Below, piece by piece: positions 9,206-19,300 of a stretch of DNA of 64,000 nt. The position numbers and the translations under genes were made by a program. Within the stretch, counting starts at the first letter, position 1. Every line of letters begins with the position of its first letter. The notes under the pieces were generated by a model that was not told where the DNA came from, did not search any database, and saw only the letters and a list, made by a program, of their open reading frames with translations. Source of the stretch: CAMYMQ01 sp963730305 (GTDB lineage Bacteria; Pseudomonadota; Alphaproteobacteria; Bin65); assembly GCA_963730305.1 (NCBI GenBank), contig CAVSRB010000004.1:714332-778331 (forward strand), given 5' to 3'.

Positions 9206-9225
9206 GCGCGCGAGGAGAACCCGAC

Positions 9226-10260
9226 ATGACCGTTCAGAACCCCGAAGACCGCGCACCGCTGGCGCCCAAGGACTACGCCTCCGACCAGGAGGTCCGCTGG
9301 TGCCCGGGCTGCGGCGACTACGCCATCCACAAGGCGGTCCAGAAGGCGCTCGCCGACATCGGCGCCGACCGCGACAAGACCGTGTTCGTCTCCGGCATCG
9401 GCTGCGCCGCGCGCTTCCCCTATTACATGGAGACCTACGGCTTCCACACCATCCACGGCCGCGCACCGGCCTTCGCCACCGGCATCAAGCTGACCAACCC
9501 GGAGCTCGACGTCTGGCTGGTCTCGGGCGACGGCGACGCGCTGTCGATCGGCGGCAACCACCTGCTCCACCTGTTGCGCCGCAACGTCGACATCCAGTTC
9601 CTGTTGTTCAACAACGAGATCTACGGCCTGACCAAGGGCCAGTATTCGCCGACCTCGCGGGTCGGCACCCGTTCGCCGTCGACGCCGATGGGCTCGATCG
9701 AGGCGCCGGTGCAGACCGCGGCCTTCGCGCTCGGCGCGGGCGCCCGCTTCGTCGCGCGCGGCATCGACACCGACCAGAAGCGCCTGCCCGGCCTGCTCAA
9801 GCGCGCCTACGAGCACAAGGGCGCGTCCTTCGTCGAGATCTACCAGAACTGCATCGTCTACAACGACGGCGTGTTCTCGGCCTTCACCGAGAAGTCGGTC
9901 GCCGAGGACCACCAGCTCCACCTCGAGCACGGCCAGCCGATGATCTTCGGCAAGGACCAGGACAAGGGCATCCGCCTGCAGCCCGGCAAGATCTGGATCG
10001 AGGCGGTGACCCTGGGCCAGGACGGCGTCACCGAGGACGACATTCTGGTCCACGACGAGACCAACATCACCATGGCCAGCATGCTCGCCGGCATGCGTCC
10101 GCCGGACTTCCCGGTGCCGCTCGGCGTGCTCTACTGCAACCCGCGGCCGTCCTATGCCCACCAGGTCTACGAGCAGATCGAGGCGGCCCGGGCCAACGGC
10201 GACGGCAAGGGCGATATGAACGCGCTCCTGCGCCGCGGCTATACCTGGACGGTGCAGTAG
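9226..10260 (+). CDS. korB: 2-oxoacid:ferredoxin oxidoreductase subunit beta
   Basis: A 344-residue TPP-binding beta subunit. It begins with RWCPGCGDYAIHK (Cys26 and Cys29), expected to help bind the [4Fe-4S] cluster, and has the thiamine diphosphate motif GDGDALSIGGNH near residues 102-113, then FNNEIYGLTKGQYSPTS. The start has AGGAG seven to eleven bases upstream. Together with korA it forms the complete two-subunit enzyme. No dedicated ferredoxin gene is in the window, so the electron partner is encoded elsewhere. Confidence 0.92.
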   Translation: MTVQNPEDRAPLAPKDYASDQEVRWCPGCGDYAIHKAVQKALADIGADRDKTVFVSGIGCAARFPYYMETYGFHTIHGRAPAFATGIKLTNPELDVWLVSGDGDALSIGGNHLLHLLRRNVDIQFLLFNNEIYGLTKGQYSPTSRVGTRSPSTPMGSIEAPVQTAAFALGAGARFVARGIDTDQKRLPGLLKRAYEHKGASFVEIYQNCIVYNDGVFSAFTEKSVAEDHQLHLEHGQPMIFGKDQDKGIRLQPGKIWIEAVTLGQDGVTEDDILVHDETNITMASMLAGMRPPDFPVPLGVLYCNPRPSYAHQVYEQIEAARANGDGKGDMNALLRRGYTWTVQ

Positions 10261-10268
10261 GAGACTGG

Positions 10269-10302
10269 CGCCGCCGACTCGGGCGCGCCCCGTGCGGCGG
10301 CG
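10269..10302 (+). terminator. Possible terminator after korB
   Basis: CGCCGCCG pairs perfectly with CGGCGGCG, and the interior holds a second palindrome (GGGCGCGCCC). It starts nine bases after the korB stop. No strong T-tract follows, so the call rests on position and stem strength. Confidence 0.4.
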
Positions 10303-10380
10303 AGTTCCTTGCTGCGTGCCCGTATAGAGGCTGGGGCGGAGGCTTCTCCGCCGCGAAGCCGACGTTAGGGGTGCGCCGTC

Positions 10381-10569
10381 ATGCCGGGATTGTCTCGGGC
10401 CATCACGATCGTTGCCGTTATTTGCGCCGTCATCGTCGGCGCCGCCGTCGCGATGTCCTCCAAGGACATCGGGATCGGGCCCGCTCTGTGGCTGGGGGTC
10501 GCGATCCTTGCCACGGTCGCGGTCGCCTTCGTGATCGCGCTGGTCGTCGTCCGCAAGATGACGAGATGA
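10381..10569 (+). CDS. Small two-helix membrane protein, unknown function
   Basis: A 62-residue protein made almost entirely of two hydrophobic segments (about 6-26 and 33-56) joined by SSKDIGIG and ending VVRKMTR. AGGGG lies about ten bases before the ATG. It is not recognised as a named family. It stands alone between korB and the end of the opposing cysD gene. Two membrane helices and a basic tail suggest an inner-membrane protein. A real gene is likely but not certain, because short hydrophobic frames arise by chance in this base composition. Confidence 0.5.
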   Translation: MPGLSRAITIVAVICAVIVGAAVAMSSKDIGIGPALWLGVAILATVAVAFVIALVVVRKMTR

Positions 10570-10620
10570 TCGGCGCCGGGTCGCGGTGCTGGTGATGCCG
10601 CCGGGCGGCCCCGCGCAGCC

Positions 10621-11467
10621 CTACATATAGCCGGCGACCCTCAGCCGCTCGAAGGCGTCCTCGGACTCGTGGTCCATGGCGCGGCCGGCGCGCTCGGGCA
10701 CGTCGGTCGTCTCCAGCTCCTCGATGATCGCCTCGAGCGTGTCGGCGGTGCTGGCGACCGGGTGGGTGATGTCCTCGTCGCCGAGCGAGCGGTAGCGCCG
10801 TCCGTCCTTGGCGAAATAGAGCGAGATCGTCGGGATCCTTTCGCGCAGCGTGTAGCGCCAGATGTCGATCTCGGTCCAATGCAGGATCGGGTGGATGCGG
10901 ACGTGGGTGTCGGGCGGGAACTCGGTCTTGTACTGGTCCCAGAATTCCGGCGGCTGGTCGCGGAAGTCCCAGGCGTTGGACTCGCCGCGCGGGCTGAACA
11001 CGCGTTCCTTGGCGCGGGTCGCCTCCTCGTCGCGGCGGATGCCGGCGAAGACGCCGCGGAACGGGATTGGCGTCGAGGAAGTTGCGCAGGCCGGCGGTCT
11101 TGCGCGACGCGGAGCGGGCGGCCGGCGGCAGCTCGGGGTCCATCTCCTCGATCGGCGGGCACTCGCCCAGGCGCAGGTCGACGCCCCACTCCTTGGCGTA
11201 GCGGTCGCGGAACTCGTACATCTCGCGGAACTTCTTGCCCGTGTCGACGTGGATCAGCGGGAACGGCACGTGGCCGAAGAAGGCCTTGCGCGCCAGCCAG
11301 ATCATCACGTTCGAATCCTTGCCCAGCGACCACAGCATGCCGAGCTTGTCGATCCGCGAGAACGCCTCGCGGAAGATGTAGATGCTCTGGCTCTCGAGGC
11401 GGTCGAGATGCTCGTTGACGGCGGCGGTCAAGGGGCCGCGCCCGGTCCGGTCGGTGCTGTTGGTCAT
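10621..11467 (-). pseudogene. cysD: Sulfate adenylyltransferase subunit 2 (CysD), frameshifted
   Basis: CysD is the catalytic subunit of ATP sulfurylase. The first part reads from ATG 11467 with the PP-loop LWSLGKDSNVM and HVDTGKKFREMYEFRDRYA. Near 11064 the frame breaks: after LRNFLDANP the expected FRGVFAGIRRDEE continues in another frame, through RIHPILHWTEIDIWRYT, to the natural end ERLRVAGYM at 10621. One extra base, within ACGGG at 11061-11065, explains the break. Both halves are well conserved, so an assembly indel is more likely than decay. No cysN (GTPase subunit) is adjacent, so it is an orphan copy here. Confidence 0.85.
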
Positions 11468-11584
11468 GGCTTCGTCGGAATTCTCGCGGTGCCGCGGGTT
11501 ACTGGTTCGCCCGTCCGCTGTCAACTATGCCGCTTCGGGCTCCGGTCAAGCGATCGAAGGGCCAAGCGATCGATGCGGCGGCGG

Positions 11585-12382
11585 TCAACGGGTGAAGCGG
11601 TGCCGTTGCGGGATCGCCCACGCGGCGACGAAGGCGAGCGAGGCGGCGACCACGATCGACGGTCCGGCGGGTGTGTCCCAGGCCGCCGACCCGGCCAGGC
11701 CGGCGAACACCGCCAGCGCCCCGGTCAGCGACGCCAGCACCGCCATCGCCTCCGGCGTGCGCGCCAGGCGCCGCGCCGTCGCCGCCGGGATGATCAGCAG
11801 GGAGACCACCAGCAGGATGCCGACCAGCCGGATCGCCCCGGCGATGACCAGCGCCATCATCAGGGTCATGGCCGCGTTGACCAGGTGGACGCGGATGCCG
11901 TCGATGCGCGCCAGGTCCGGGTCGACCGCGATCGCGATCGCCGGGCGCCACAGCAGCACGGCGACGACGAACGCCGCGCCGCCGCCGGCGAGGACGACCC
12001 AGAGGTCGGCGTCCGACACGGCGAGGATGTCGCCGAACAGGTAGGACATCAGGTCGACCCGCGCGGTGCGCTGGAAGGCGATCAGCACCAGCCCCAACGC
12101 CAGCCCGGCATGGGCGACGATGGCGAGCAGGGTGTCGTGCGCCAGCAAGTGCGTGCGTTCGAGCGACAGGAAGGCGAGCGCCGCCGCCAGGCAGAACAAC
12201 AGGATCGCAATCCACGGGCTGATCTCGATCCACAGGCCCAGCGCCACGCCCAGGATCGCGCCGTGGCTCAGCATCGTGCCGAAGAAGGCCATGCGCCGCC
12301 ATACCAGCACGCAGCCGTAGGGTCCGGCGACCACGGCGACGGCCACGCCGGCCAGCAGCGCGCGCAACAGGAAGTCGTCCAT
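11585..12382 (-). CDS. znuB: Zinc ABC transporter permease ZnuB
   Basis: A 265-residue integral membrane protein of the ABC-3 family with about eight hydrophobic segments. It begins MDDFLLRALLAGVAVAVVAG and contains GPYGCVLVWRRMAFFGTMLSHG and LFGDILAV, all typical of ZnuB/MntB permeases. It forms the inner-membrane channel for zinc delivered by ZnuA. The start lies 22 bases after the znuC stop, so the genes form a znuCB operon. The ATG at 12382 is chosen because residues upstream in the frame are Arg/Pro-rich and unlike any permease N-terminus. Confidence 0.9.
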   Translation of the reverse strand: MDDFLLRALLAGVAVAVVAGPYGCVLVWRRMAFFGTMLSHGAILGVALGLWIEISPWIAILLFCLAAALAFLSLERTHLLAHDTLLAIVAHAGLALGLVLIAFQRTARVDLMSYLFGDILAVSDADLWVVLAGGGAAFVVAVLLWRPAIAIAVDPDLARIDGIRVHLVNAAMTLMMALVIAGAIRLVGILLVVSLLIIPAATARRLARTPEAMAVLASLTGALAVFAGLAGSAAWDTPAGPSIVVAASLAFVAAWAIPQRHRFTR

Positions 12383-12404
12383 CGTCCCGCTCCGCTCCGC
12401 CGGT

Positions 12405-13244
12405 CTAGGCGCCGGCCGCGGGCGGGCGGCCCGCCGGGCCCGGGCCATGGTCGTGCTGGTGCCCCGGGTCGTGGCGATGGTCGTGATGGTGGGTGTAGAC
12501 CGCCAGCGCCTCGCCGGCGCGTTCGCCGAACAGCTCGAGATAGGCGGGATGGGCGGCGACCGCCCCCGGCCGGCCCTCGCAGCAGACGTGCTGGTTGAGG
12601 CACAGCACGTGGTCGGTCGAGGCCATCACCAGGTGGAGGTCGTGGGAGACGATCAGCACCGAGCAGGCCCAGTCGTCGCGCAGCCGCTCGATCAGCCGGT
12701 AGAGCTCCTCCTGGCCGATCACGTCGACGCCCTGGGCCGGCTCGTCGAGCACCAGCAGCTCGGGCTCGCGCAGCATCGCCCGGGCCAGCAGCATGCGCTG
12801 GAACTCGCCGCCGGAGACCTCCTGGACCGGCCGGCCGACGATGTGGGCGACGCCGACCTGGGCGAGCCGTTCCCGGATCTCCGCCGCCGAGCGCCGCTTG
12901 CGGATCGACAGGAAGCGCTCGACCGTCAGCGGCAACGACGGGTCGATCGACAGCCGCTGGGGCACGTAGCCGATGCGCAGCCCCGGCTTGCGCCAGACCG
13001 TGCCGCGCGCGACCGGGATCAACCCCAGCAGCGCCCGGATCAGGCTCGTCTTGCCGGACCCGTTGGGGCCGATCAGCGACACGATCTCGCGGCGGTGCAG
13101 CGCCACGGACACGTCGTCGACCGCCACGGTGGCGCCGCGCCGCACGGTGACGCCGCGCGCCTCGGCCAGCAGCTCGCCGGTCCGGGCGTCCGCGGCGGGC
13201 GCCGTGTCTGCGTCGCTTATTCGCTTGCCTTGCTGTTCCGCCAT
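12405..13244 (-). CDS. znuC: Zinc ABC transporter ATP-binding protein ZnuC
   Basis: A 279-residue ABC ATPase. It shows Walker A GPNGSGKTSL, Q-loop GYVPQRLS, signature VSGGEFQRM, Walker B ELLVLDEPAQGVD and the switch histidine in IVSHDLHL. The C-terminus is rich in His and Asp (HHHDHRHDPGHQHDHG), a feature of zinc transporters that may buffer or sense zinc. The ATG at 13244 is chosen because the ABC domain begins about 25 residues later; the frame stays open far upstream only because of base composition. It powers ZnuB and is divergent from znuA across a candidate Zur site. Confidence 0.92.
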   Translation of the reverse strand: MAEQQGKRISDADTAPAADARTGELLAEARGVTVRRGATVAVDDVSVALHRREIVSLIGPNGSGKTSLIRALLGLIPVARGTVWRKPGLRIGYVPQRLSIDPSLPLTVERFLSIRKRRSAAEIRERLAQVGVAHIVGRPVQEVSGGEFQRMLLARAMLREPELLVLDEPAQGVDVIGQEELYRLIERLRDDWACSVLIVSHDLHLVMASTDHVLCLNQHVCCEGRPGAVAAHPAYLELFGERAGEALAVYTHHHDHRHDPGHQHDHGPGPAGRPPAAGA

Positions 13245-13318
13245 TTCCACAATCCTGGCGCGCGCCCATCGGGCGGCGCATCGAGGCGGTTCCTCTCGTA
13301 TAAAGCTGTGGGCCGGGA

Positions 13319-13333
13319 CGTTACAAGATAACG
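13319..13333 (+). promoter_or_regulatory. Candidate Zur operator between znuCB and znuA
   Basis: Fifteen-base imperfect palindrome: CGTTA, five bases, TAACG. It lies between the divergent znuC and znuA starts in a 148-base spacer. It resembles the GTTAT/ATAAC half-sites known for alphaproteobacterial Zur. Regulation of both units by zinc is inferred from position and motif; no zur gene is in the window. Confidence 0.45.
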
Positions 13334-13392
13334 GTCCGGATAGACAACCGAACTGCGGAGGGGGCGCTCCGGCAGGGGTTGGGTACATCGAC

Positions 13393-14482
13393 ATGAAGGC
13401 CTTTGCAGGCGTTTCCACCGCTGTCGCGTTGTTCGGCGTCGCGCTCACCGGCTCGGCGCTCTCCGGACGTGCGTCGGCGGCGACACAGACTGCGCCACCG
13501 GCGGTGGTGGTCACCCTGAAGCCGCTGCATTCGCTGGTCGCCGGGGTGATGAAGGGGATCGGCACGCCGGTGCTGCTGTTCCCCGACGGCGCCAAGGCCG
13601 GGCCGCTCGACGCGGCGCAACAGGCGGCGGTCGACAAGGCACGGGTGCTGTTCTGGCTGGATCCGCGCCATGCGCCGGCGGTCGCGCCGCTGGTCGCGAA
13701 GCGGCCGGACGGGATCGTCGTCGTCGCCCTGATGCGCGCGCCCGGCGTCCGGCTGATGGATGCGCGGGCGGGGCATCGCCGGGTCGTGGCGTCTGCCGCC
13801 CGGCCCCCGGCCAGGCCCGTCGCGCGCAAGGCCGCCCCGGCGATCAAGGACGGCAACGTCATCTTCCGCAAACGGGGCGATCCCGCCGCCAGGCCGGTGC
13901 CGCGCGCCGCTCCCCGGCGCGCGCCGGCGCGCAACTGGACCTCGAAGGCCGTTCCGCCGGCCAAGATCGCGACGCCCGACACTCATATCTGGCTCGACCC
14001 GCGCAACGCCATCGCCATCGTCCGCGCCGCCGCCGCCGCGCTGGCCAAGGCCGATCCGGCCCACGCGACGCGCTACCGCCGCAACGCCGCCGTCCTGGTG
14101 GTGCAGAATCGAGGCGCAGAACGACGGCATCACCGCGACGGCGCGGGCGCTGCGCAAGGCCCACTACGCGGTGACCAACAACGGTCTGCAGTATTTCGAG
14201 GACAACTATCTGCTGACGCCGGCGCTGGAGTTCCGCCTGATCTCGCCGCAGCCGACGGCGGCGGCGCTGGCCGTGGCGCGCAAGCGGATTGCCGCCGCCG
14301 GGATCACCTGCGTGCTGGCGCCGACCCCGCTCGCCGCCGATGCGGCGCGCGCGCTGGTGGCCGGAACCAAGGCCCGGCTGGTGGCGCTCGACGTGATGGG
14401 ACGGGCCGTCCCCGCCGGCCCTGACGCCTATTTCGCCATAATTCGTAGCATCGGAGGCAAAATGGCGGCATGTTTGGGGTGA
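13393..14482 (+). pseudogene. znuA: Zinc ABC transporter substrate-binding protein ZnuA, frameshifted
   Basis: A periplasmic zinc-binding protein. The first frame gives a signal peptide (MKAFAGVSTAVALFG to ASA), then VVTLKPLHSLVAGVM with a likely zinc-ligand histidine, a long basic Pro/Ala insert, and DTHIWLDPRNA, a ZnuA signature with the second ligand region. Near 14107 one extra A (in CAGAATCGAG) shifts the frame. The rest (IEAQNDGITATARALRKAHY, then LQYFEDNYLL, to the end KMAACLG) continues in the next frame to 14482. The total length of about 362 residues is normal. Its place opposite znuCB supports the assignment. The break is probably an assembly indel. Confidence 0.85.
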
Positions 14483-14534
14483 CCTTGTGTCAGAGAGTGC
14501 ATATATGAAGCGGTACGGACCGTATTAGGCTTCG

Positions 14535-15164
14535 ATGACACGACTGATCGTGACCGCGTTTGCCTTGTTTCTGACCGCCGGGGCGCTCAGCCTCTCCGGG
14601 GTGGGGAGCGGTGTTGCGCCGGTCGTTGCCGCTTCGGCGGATCGGATTTCGACGGATGACGGTCAGGCGCGCCAGCCGCTGCGCCTCGATGCCGCCGCGA
14701 TGATCGTGCTCACCGCCGCGGATACCGACCGCGGCCGCCCCGGCCTCGAGCAGAAGAAAGCGAAACAGAGCCCGCCGGCGACCGGCGCGGCGTCGCCCAA
14801 GCCCCGGGCCGAAAAGGTGCTGCCCGAGCGGCACGAGTATGCCGACCTGGTCGAACTGACGGTGCTGATGGCCTCGGGCTTCGTCCTCGGGGCGGCGGGC
14901 TTCCTGCTCGGCCGCGTCTGGGCCGGCATCGTCACGGCGGGCTTCTCCGGCCTCGCCGTCGGCGCGGCGGTCTACGCCTTCGCCTTCAGCAGCCAGGTCG
15001 CACAGCCCAACATGACGGTCGCCGCCGGCCTGCTGATCTTCAGCGCCAGCGCGCTCGCGCCGACCCTGTTCGGCCGTGCCGGCCTCGCGGCCGCGCGCCG
15101 CGTCGGCCAGCGGTTGTTCCATGGCCGGGACAACGCCTCCTCATCGACGCAGCGGATCGACTGA
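14535..15164 (+). CDS. Hypothetical membrane protein with signal peptide
   Basis: A 209-residue protein not assigned to a family. It has an N-terminal signal-like segment (residues 1-30, ending near VVAASA), a polar region with Lys/Pro-rich stretch (about 65-100), and three hydrophobic segments (about 108-128, 132-152 and 162-180). A basic tail follows. The profile suggests an inner-membrane protein with an external N-terminal domain. It begins 52 bases after znuA in the same direction, but no zinc-related motif is seen, so a link is unproven. Confidence 0.65.
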   Translation: MTRLIVTAFALFLTAGALSLSGVGSGVAPVVAASADRISTDDGQARQPLRLDAAAMIVLTAADTDRGRPGLEQKKAKQSPPATGAASPKPRAEKVLPERHEYADLVELTVLMASGFVLGAAGFLLGRVWAGIVTAGFSGLAVGAAVYAFAFSSQVAQPNMTVAAGLLIFSASALAPTLFGRAGLAAARRVGQRLFHGRDNASSSTQRID

Positions 15165-15246
15165 CGCCACGGACCGCAACAGGAACCGGCGACCGGATCG
15201 AACCCGGCCGCCGGGCTGGCGATGCTCGCGAGATGCTCGGGATCGG

Positions 15247-15552
15247 TCAGATCGGCCGAACGCGGTGGATCCGGATCATCGGATACGGGCAGCTGCGCCG
15301 GCCGAGGAATACGCCGCGCACCCGCACGGTGGCGCCCGGCGGCAGGTTGCCGAGCCGGCCGGGGCGGACCGAATAAAGGCGGCCGGTCCGGAACGACCGG
15401 ATCGTGTTGCACGGCCCGTTGCGATCGAGGATCCGCCCGTTGAAGCGCACCGGCTCCGGTCCCGGCTGGACCGCACCCGGCGGCGGACCGTAGTCGGCGC
15501 AGGCGGCGAGCAGCAGGGCGCCGAGCGGGGCGGCGAGGAGGACCTTTTTCAT
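15247..15552 (-). CDS. Small lipoprotein, DUF5818-like
   Basis: A 101-residue protein starting MKKVLLAAPLGALLLAACADYG. The lipobox LAAC places the lipidated cysteine at residue 18. The mature part has GRILDRNGPCNTIRS, RLYSVRPGRLGNLPPGATVRVRG and a second cysteine in RRSCPYPMIRI, a pattern resembling the small beta-barrel DUF5818 fold. It is likely anchored in the outer or inner membrane facing the periplasm. No binding partner is suggested by the neighbours. Two cysteines in the mature chain could form a disulfide. Confidence 0.7.
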   Translation of the reverse strand: MKKVLLAAPLGALLLAACADYGPPPGAVQPGPEPVRFNGRILDRNGPCNTIRSFRTGRLYSVRPGRLGNLPPGATVRVRGVFLGRRSCPYPMIRIHRVRPI

Positions 15553-15685
15553 GGTGTTTTCTCTCCGGATTTGGGCGGGTCAGACGCCCATATTACGGTG
15601 AATTTCGACGGCTTTATTACAGCCGGCCCGACGACAAGGTAACATTTACCGTCCCGCCTTGTCGCGGCGCGGCGCGGCGGCGGCT

Positions 15686-16189
15686 TCAATCGGCCGTCAA
15701 CAGCGTGATCTCCGCCGCGAATTCCGGATAGTCCGCGGTCAGCGCACCGCGGTCGCCGTGCTCGTAATCGTCGAAGTCGAAGCCGGGCGCGACCGTGCAG
15801 CCGAGCAGCGCGAAGCCGCCGCCCGGGCGCAGCCGGGCGCCCTGCCACACGCCGCGCGGCACCACATGCTGCGGCCGGTGGCCGGCGCCCAGGTCGGTCC
15901 CCAGCACGACGGTCCGGCCGCTGCCGTCGGGGAAGAGCTGGAGCTGCTCGACGGGGTCGCCGAGGTAGAAATGGAACACCTCGTCGCTGGTCAGCCGGTG
16001 CAGCGCGGAGAAGGTGTCCGGGGTCAGCAGGTAATAGATCGCGGTGCCGTGCGCGCGGTCGCCGCCGTAGCGGCCGGGCAGGGCATCCGCCGGCGTCCGC
16101 TCCTCGGTCCGGTGGGTCTCGACGAAGTAGCCGCCCTCGGTCGGATGAGGCTCCAATCCGAGCAGCCTGACGATGTCGTCGACGGTCAT
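15686..16189 (-). CDS. Cupin protein, DUF985 (Cupin_5) family
   Basis: A 167-residue DUF985 protein. The opening VRLLGLEPHPTEGGYFVETHR and the core TAIYYLLTPDTFSALHRL, DEVFHFYLGDP and LFPDG are the family pattern; GGGFALLGCTVAPGFDFDDYE is the conserved C-terminal part. These proteins have a cupin beta-barrel and are small cytoplasmic proteins of unknown or sugar-epimerase-like function. Length is normal. The gene is divergent from the alpha-2-macroglobulin gene, with about 160 bases between the starts. Confidence 0.85.
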   Translation of the reverse strand: MTVDDIVRLLGLEPHPTEGGYFVETHRTEERTPADALPGRYGGDRAHGTAIYYLLTPDTFSALHRLTSDEVFHFYLGDPVEQLQLFPDGSGRTVVLGTDLGAGHRPQHVVPRGVWQGARLRPGGGFALLGCTVAPGFDFDDYEHGDRGALTADYPEFAAEITLLTAD

Positions 16190-16348
16190 GAAACCCCCAT
16201 TCTACCTAAATTCGTTAAGGATCGCGCCGCAGAAGGGTCATATTGTTACCGTATGCACCCGTATGAATGAAAGAATGCGCCCGCTGGGTCGTCGGCGATT
16301 TGCCGGATCCCCATGCAGGCGCGCCGCTTTGCAGTCGAGGGGACGCAC

Positions 16349-19300
16349 ATGCGCATGTTTCACGCCGGCCTGATCGGCCTGGTCGCCCTGATCACCGTTG
16401 TCGGATCGAGCCTTTCTGTCCACGCCGAATACAAAAATCTCGATCTCGCCGCCGCCGCCGACAATTACCGTCGCGCCACCATCAAGAAATACGGCAACCG
16501 GCTCAACGCCAAGCAGGCAGACGCCAACTGGGCGGCCGCCCGCAACCTCGCCCGCCAGCGCAACTGGAAGGGCGCGATCTCGCTCTACGAGCGCGCCGCC
16601 GGCTACGGCGCCAACGAGCACCGCTTCTGGCTGCATTATTCCTATGCGCTCGGCGCCGTCCGGCCGCCGCGTACGCGCGATGCCCTGGTCACCGCCTATC
16701 TGGCGCGCGACACCGCGAAGACCCGGCCCCAGCTCGCCCAGGCGCTCTACTACCTCGGTTTCTGGCACGAGCAGCTGCGTGAGAACGACAAGGCCATCGC
16801 CGCCTACGCGGATTCGGTCCGGATCCGCCGCAGCTCCTCCGTCGAGGCCAAGCTCAACGACCTGATCGCCCGCACCCGCCAGCAGGTGATGAAGACCAGC
16901 ACGGTCTACGAGACCGATTCGCCCCAGGCCTGCCTGACCTTCTCGCGCGCGCTGCCCGAGGGCGACCTCAACCTGTTCGCCCGCTACGTCGTGGTCGAGC
17001 CGAAGATCAAGGCGGCCTTCTCGGTCGCCGGCAAGAAGCTGTGCATCGAAGGGGTCAAGCACGACACCACCTACAAGGTCACCGTCCGCGCCGGCCTGCC
17101 CGACAAGGACGACACCTTCCGCACGCTCAAGTCCGAGACCTTCTCGATCGCCGTGCCCGACCGCTCGCCCAGCGTCGGCTTCCGCGGCAAGTCCTACGTG
17201 CTCGCCCGCACCGGCCCGCAGACGGTGCCGCTGACCTCGGTCAACGTCGTCAAGGCGAACCTGCGCCTGCTGCGCATCAACGACCGCAACCTGATCCACG
17301 AGATCAACAACAAGCGCATCCGCGAACTGCTCGCGCTCTATGACGCCCGCAAGATCGAGCGCCAGACCGGCGAGCTGGTCTGGACCGGCCAGGTCGAGAT
17401 CGAGCAGCGCAAGAATCACCGCGTCACCACCGCAGTGCCGTTCAAGGCGATGGTCAAGGCGCCGAAGCCGGGCATCTACGTGCTGATGGCCCGCGACGCC
17501 GCGTCCAAGGCGGACCGGTGGGACAACTGGGCGACCCAGTGGATCGTCGTCTCCGACCTCGGCATCTCGACCTTCGTCGGCCGCGACGGGCTGACCGTGT
17601 TCGTCCGCTCGTTCCAGTCGGCCGAACCGAAGGACGGCGTCACCATCCGCCTGATCGCCCGCAACAACAGCGTGCTCGCCACCGCCAAGACCGGCGACGA
17701 CGGCCGCGTCACCTTCGCGCCCGGCCTGCTGCGCGGCACCGGCGGCAACCAGGCCGCCGCGGTGATGGCCTTCGCCAAGGGCGACTTCACCTTCCTCGAC
17801 CTGCTGCGGCCCGCCTTCGACCTCAGCGACCGCGGCGTGGCCGGCCGTCCCGCGCCCGGCCCGGTCGACGCCTATCTCTACACCGAGCGAGGCGTCTACC
17901 GTCCCGGCGCGACAGTCCACCTGACCGCGCTGGTCCGCAACAGTCAGGCCAAGGCGGTCACCGACCTGCCGCTGACGGTCAAGCTGTTCCGGCCCGACGG
18001 CGTCCAGGCGCGCCAGTTCACCCTGCTCGCCGCCGTCAACAAGTCGGGCGGCTACGAGATCGCGCTCAAAACCTCGAAGTCCTACCGCACCGGCTCGTGG
18101 ACCGCGCGGGCCTATCTCGACCCGAAGGCCAAGCCGATCGGATCGGTCCGCTTCCAGATCGAGGACTTCGTTCCGGAGCGGCTGGCGCTCGACCTGTCCT
18201 CGGACAAGAAGGCGGTCGTGCCCGACGTGCCGACCGCGATCAAGATCGACGGCCGGTTCCTCTACGGTGCGCCGGCCGCCGACCTGCGCGTCGAGGGCGA
18301 ACTGGTCCTCAAGCAGGACATGCGGCCGTTCCCGAAATACAAAGGCTACGTGTTCGGCCTGGTCCAGGAGACCTGGCGGCCCAAGCGCAAGACCCTGCCG
18401 GCCGTGCGCACCGACGCCAAGGGCAACGCCAGCCTCGCCATCAAGCTCGACGGCGCGCCGGAGACCTCGCGTCCGCTCAAGGCCGAGGTCCGCGTCTCGC
18501 TGATCGAGCAGGGCGGCCGCGCCGTCCAGCGGGTGATCACGCTGCCGGTCCGCTGGGCGCCGCTGACCCTGGGCATCAAGCTCGACAGTGATGACGACCG
18601 GGTGCCGCGCGGCGGCAACGCCAACTTCCAGATCGTCGCGCTCGACAAGGCCGGCCAGCCGCGGGCGGTCCAGCAGCTCGACTACGTGCTCTATCGCGAG
18701 AACTACCGGTTCTTCTGGTACTACGCGTCCAACCGGTGGAACTACCGGGTGATCCAGAACGACGAAGTGGTCTCCAAGGGCAAGCTCGACGTCGCTGCGG
18801 CGGCGCCGGCCAAGCTCTCGGTCAAGTCCCCGGACTGGGGCCGCTACCGGCTCGAGATCCGCGACAAGAAGACCGGCGCGGCGGCCAGCTATCGCTACTA
18901 CGCCGGCTGGTTCGTCAGCGCCACCAACTCGGAGGCGCCGGACAAGCTCAGCGTCAAGCTCGACAAGGACGTCTACGCGCCCGGCGACACCGCCAAGGTC
19001 CACATCCAGCCGCCGTTCGCCGGCGTCGTCCACCTGACGATCGCCAGCGACCGCATCCTCGAGAGCCGCAACGTCAAGGTCTCGGCCGAGGGCAAGACCA
19101 TCGAGATCGAGGTCAAGAAGGCGTGGGGCGCCGGCGTCTACGTGCTCGCCACCGCCTACCGGCCGATGAACGTCAAGCGCCAGCGCGGCCCGGCCCGGGC
19201 GGTCGGCGTCGCCTACATCAAGCGCGACTTCAAGGACCGGACCCTGGCGGTGAAGATCACCGCGCCGGACAAGATCACGCCGCGCCGCAAGGTCGACGTG

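Noticed and set aside
7921..9225. Long frame overlapping korA in another register and joining korB
   Set aside because: Its first part is a shadow of korA; korB begins at its own ATG with a ribosome-binding site at 9226.
13245..13982. Upstream extension of the znuC frame
   Set aside because: The added residues run antisense to znuA and have low complexity; the ABC domain and a sensible ATG begin at 13244.
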